From: Candidatus Nitrospira kreftii
GTDB lineage: Bacteria; Nitrospirota; Nitrospiria; Nitrospirales; Nitrospiraceae
Assembly: GCA_014058405.1 (NCBI GenBank)
Contig: CP047423.1
Location: 2,170,001 to 2,234,000, forward strand
DNA: 64,000 nucleotides
Reading direction: 5' to 3'
A program made the translations under genes and the position numbers. Below the pieces are notes generated by a model. It made no database searches. It had not been told where the DNA came from and was given only the letters and a program-made list of their open reading frames with translations. Positions 62,435 through 64,000 of this stretch are shown one piece after another; within the stretch, counting starts at the first letter, position 1, and the number at the start of each line of letters is the position of its first letter.

Positions 62435-64000
62435 TTAGCCTTGGTTTCCTTTGTCCACCTGAATGTCCAGCTCGCCGTCAACCTTGGTCACATCGACGTG
62501 AACTCCCTGCTCGCCACGTTGAAAATGGAGGTCGACGCTCGCCTGCCCAACTTCTAGATTGCGGAGGTCCAAACGATCCAGGACTTTCGGTAGGAGAGGT
62601 CTGACGATACGCAGCCGCTTGGCGAACGCGTCCGGTGCCACCCCGAGCAGCGTCGTCAGGAGAAACGGGATCGTGCCTGAGGCCCAGGCCTGCGGATGGC
62701 ACGCCACAGGATAATTGATCGGTATGTCATACTCCTCCCGTCCAAAGCCGCAGAAGACTTCCGGCAATTGGTGCTCGCGAAAATGAAACGCGGCATCGAA
62801 CAATCCCTGAAAGATACGCAGCGCCGAGTCATCCGATCCGTAACGGCGACAACCCGCCGCGATGATCGAATTGTCGTGCGGCCACACCGTACCGAGATGA
62901 TATCCGATAGGATTGTAGCCACGTGCTTGTGATGATAAGGTCCGGACGCCCCATCCGCTGAACATATCATCAGCCATGAGTCGCCGGATCGTCCGCTCAG
63001 CCTTATCGGCGTCGGCGATCCCGGTCCAGAGCGCTTGACCGGGATTTGACGAGACCACGGTCACCGGCTTTCCATCCCCCTGCAACGCGAGGGCGTAACA
63101 ATCCTGTTGTTCCAACCAGAAGTCTCGATTGAACCGTTCACGCAACCGGCGGGCTTCCTCCCTGAGGATTGCTCCCCGGTGGAAATCCCCAGCCTGCTCA
63201 AATAGACCGGCAATCCCAATTTTGGCGGCATAGGCATAGCCCTGCACTTCCACGAGCGCGATGGGCGGTTTCGCCAGGCCCCCGTCGGCATTGACGATAG
63301 CATCACCGGAATCTTTCCATCCCTTGTTAATGACTTTGTTCTTCGCGCGGCTGAGATAGGTCAGGTATCCGTTGCCGTGCCGAGTACCGTACTGGTCCAT
63401 CCACGACAGAGCCCGCCCGACATGTGGCCTCAAGGCTTCGAATATATGTAACGAGCCGGTCCAGGCCGCGTGCTCCGCCATCAGCATAAGAAACAGCGGC
63501 GTAGCATCGACAGTGCCGTAAAACGGAGTGTGCGGAATGGCATTGATGTTGGCCATTTCGCCGATCCGCAGCTCATGTAGAATTTTTCCCGGCTCCTCGT
63601 CGCACCACGCGTCCTCACGCGTCCCCTGATACTTTGCCAACAGACGCAGTGTTTGCTCCGCGATTTGGGGACGGTAGGCCAGCATTTGCCAGGCAGTAAT
63701 CAAACTGTCCCGGCCGAACAGTGTGGCGAACCACGGCACTCCCGCTGCGAAAAAGGTTTCCTCGCGCAAATGGGAGCGCAGGATTCGCAAGCCGCGAAAC
63801 GACCGGTCCATGAGTTCACCCAGAGACGATCCGTTGCTCGACACCTTGGCGACCTGCCGCATCCAGGCCTGAGTATCCCGTTCCACGTCTGCTTCCAATA
63901 CCCTCAGCGCACTGGGATCAGGCGTCCGGGGAGGGACGGGCCGGTCCGTGGATTCTTCGATGACCAGCATGAGATCAACCTGTTGCCGCCCGCGCGGATC
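62435..64000 (-). CDS. amylo-alpha-1,6-glucosidase (glycogen debranching enzyme), 5' end outside the window
   Basis: At least 521 codons; the frame is open to the right edge (the ten codons beyond ATG 63970 encode DPRGRQQVDL), so the ATG there is not proven to be the start and the N-terminal domain is probably cut off. The part inside is the (alpha/alpha)6 catalytic region: AAGVPWFATLFGRDSLITAWQML, KILHELRIGEMANIN and YGTVDATPLFLMLMAEHA are typical of GDE C-terminal domains, with FSGWGVRTLSSQARGYNPIGYHLGTVWPHDN holding the conserved catalytic region. It removes alpha-1,6 branches of glycogen. It pairs functionally with the GH15 enzyme at 32876-34735. Confidence 0.88.
   Translation of the reverse strand, partial: DPRGRQQVDLMLVIEESTDRPVPPRTPDPSALRVLEADVERDTQAWMRQVAKVSSNGSSLGELMDRSFRGLRILRSHLREETFFAAGVPWFATLFGRDSLITAWQMLAYRPQIAEQTLRLLAKYQGTREDAWCDEEPGKILHELRIGEMANINAIPHTPFYGTVDATPLFLMLMAEHAAWTGSLHIFEALRPHVGRALSWMDQYGTRHGNGYLTYLSRAKNKVINKGWKDSGDAIVNADGGLAKPPIALVEVQGYAYAAKIGIAGLFEQAGDFHRGAILREEARRLRERFNRDFWLEQQDCYALALQGDGKPVTVVSSNPGQALWTGIADADKAERTIRRLMADDMFSGWGVRTLSSQARGYNPIGYHLGTVWPHDNSIIAAGCRRYGSDDSALRIFQGLFDAAFHFREHQLPEVFCGFGREEYDIPINYPVACHPQAWASGTIPFLLTTLLGVAPDAFAKRLRIVRPLLPKVLDRLDLRNLEVGQASVDLHFQRGEQGVHVDVTKVDGELDIQVDKGNQG

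Noticed and set aside
1-64000. CRISPR array or rRNA operon
   Set aside because: No regularly spaced direct repeats of suitable length and no ribosomal RNA sequence are seen.

Overview
The window is a dense, GC-rich bacterial chromosome segment with no rRNA, tRNA or CRISPR array that I can support. The style of the genes suggests a chemolithoautotroph of the Nitrospira type (Nitrospirota). The clues are a complete complex I operon, a bicarbonate transporter fused to carbonic anhydrase, large hybrid histidine kinases, PRC-barrel, DUF2934 and DUF6335 stress proteins and glycogen enzymes. This assignment is inference from content, not from a marker gene.

Layout. 0.1-3.6 kb: a lipoprotein, a cyclase-family hydrolase, a DUF1328 membrane protein and NhaA. 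3.7-10.6 kb (minus strand): an efflux operon with a TolC-like channel, a membrane-fusion lipoprotein and an HME-type RND pump, preceded by an Slp-like lipoprotein, a small secreted protein and a 35-codon ORF. 10.7-13.0 kb: the SulP-beta-carbonic anhydrase fusion. 13.3-32.1 kb (plus strand): transketolase, nuoA-N (13 genes, nuoC and nuoD fused), a transaldolase-family protein, a translationally coupled 39-aa ORF and DoxX. 32.1-44 kb (minus strand): a dodecin, a GH15 glucanase, two giant sensor kinases that end in NarL-type receivers without HTH, a cytochrome c, a glutaredoxin-like protein and small conserved proteins. 44-49.4 kb: an envelope and stress cluster with three PRC-barrel proteins, one fused to an SmbP-like helical domain. 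49.8-52.6 kb: an AT-richer accessory patch with a HARE-HTH-like protein, small basic ORFs, a leader-like ORF with strong hairpins and an IS1-type transposase. 52.6-64 kb: an SDR, a HAD protein with altered active-site residues, DUF421, isochorismatase, DUF748, hemerythrin, HPII-type catalase, SemiSWEET and a glycogen debranching enzyme that runs off the right edge.

How it fits together. Complex I, bicarbonate capture and the non-oxidative pentose phosphate enzymes form a central energy and carbon block. GH15 and the debranching enzyme mobilise storage glucan. NhaA, dodecin, hemerythrin, catalase, DUF1328 and the PRC proteins look like a homeostasis and stress repertoire.

The most unusual signal is non-coding. 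Five exact copies of CTAG-N8-CTAG, plus four with one mismatch, lie in intergenic regions, mostly 50-160 bp upstream of start codons of carbon, storage, stress and sensor-kinase genes. This looks like an undescribed operator and regulon. The two kinases with HTH-less NarL-type receivers, each with such a site upstream, are attractive candidates for the signalling side. A second notable signal is a perfect three-unit 24-residue repeat in the lateral-helix region of NuoL.
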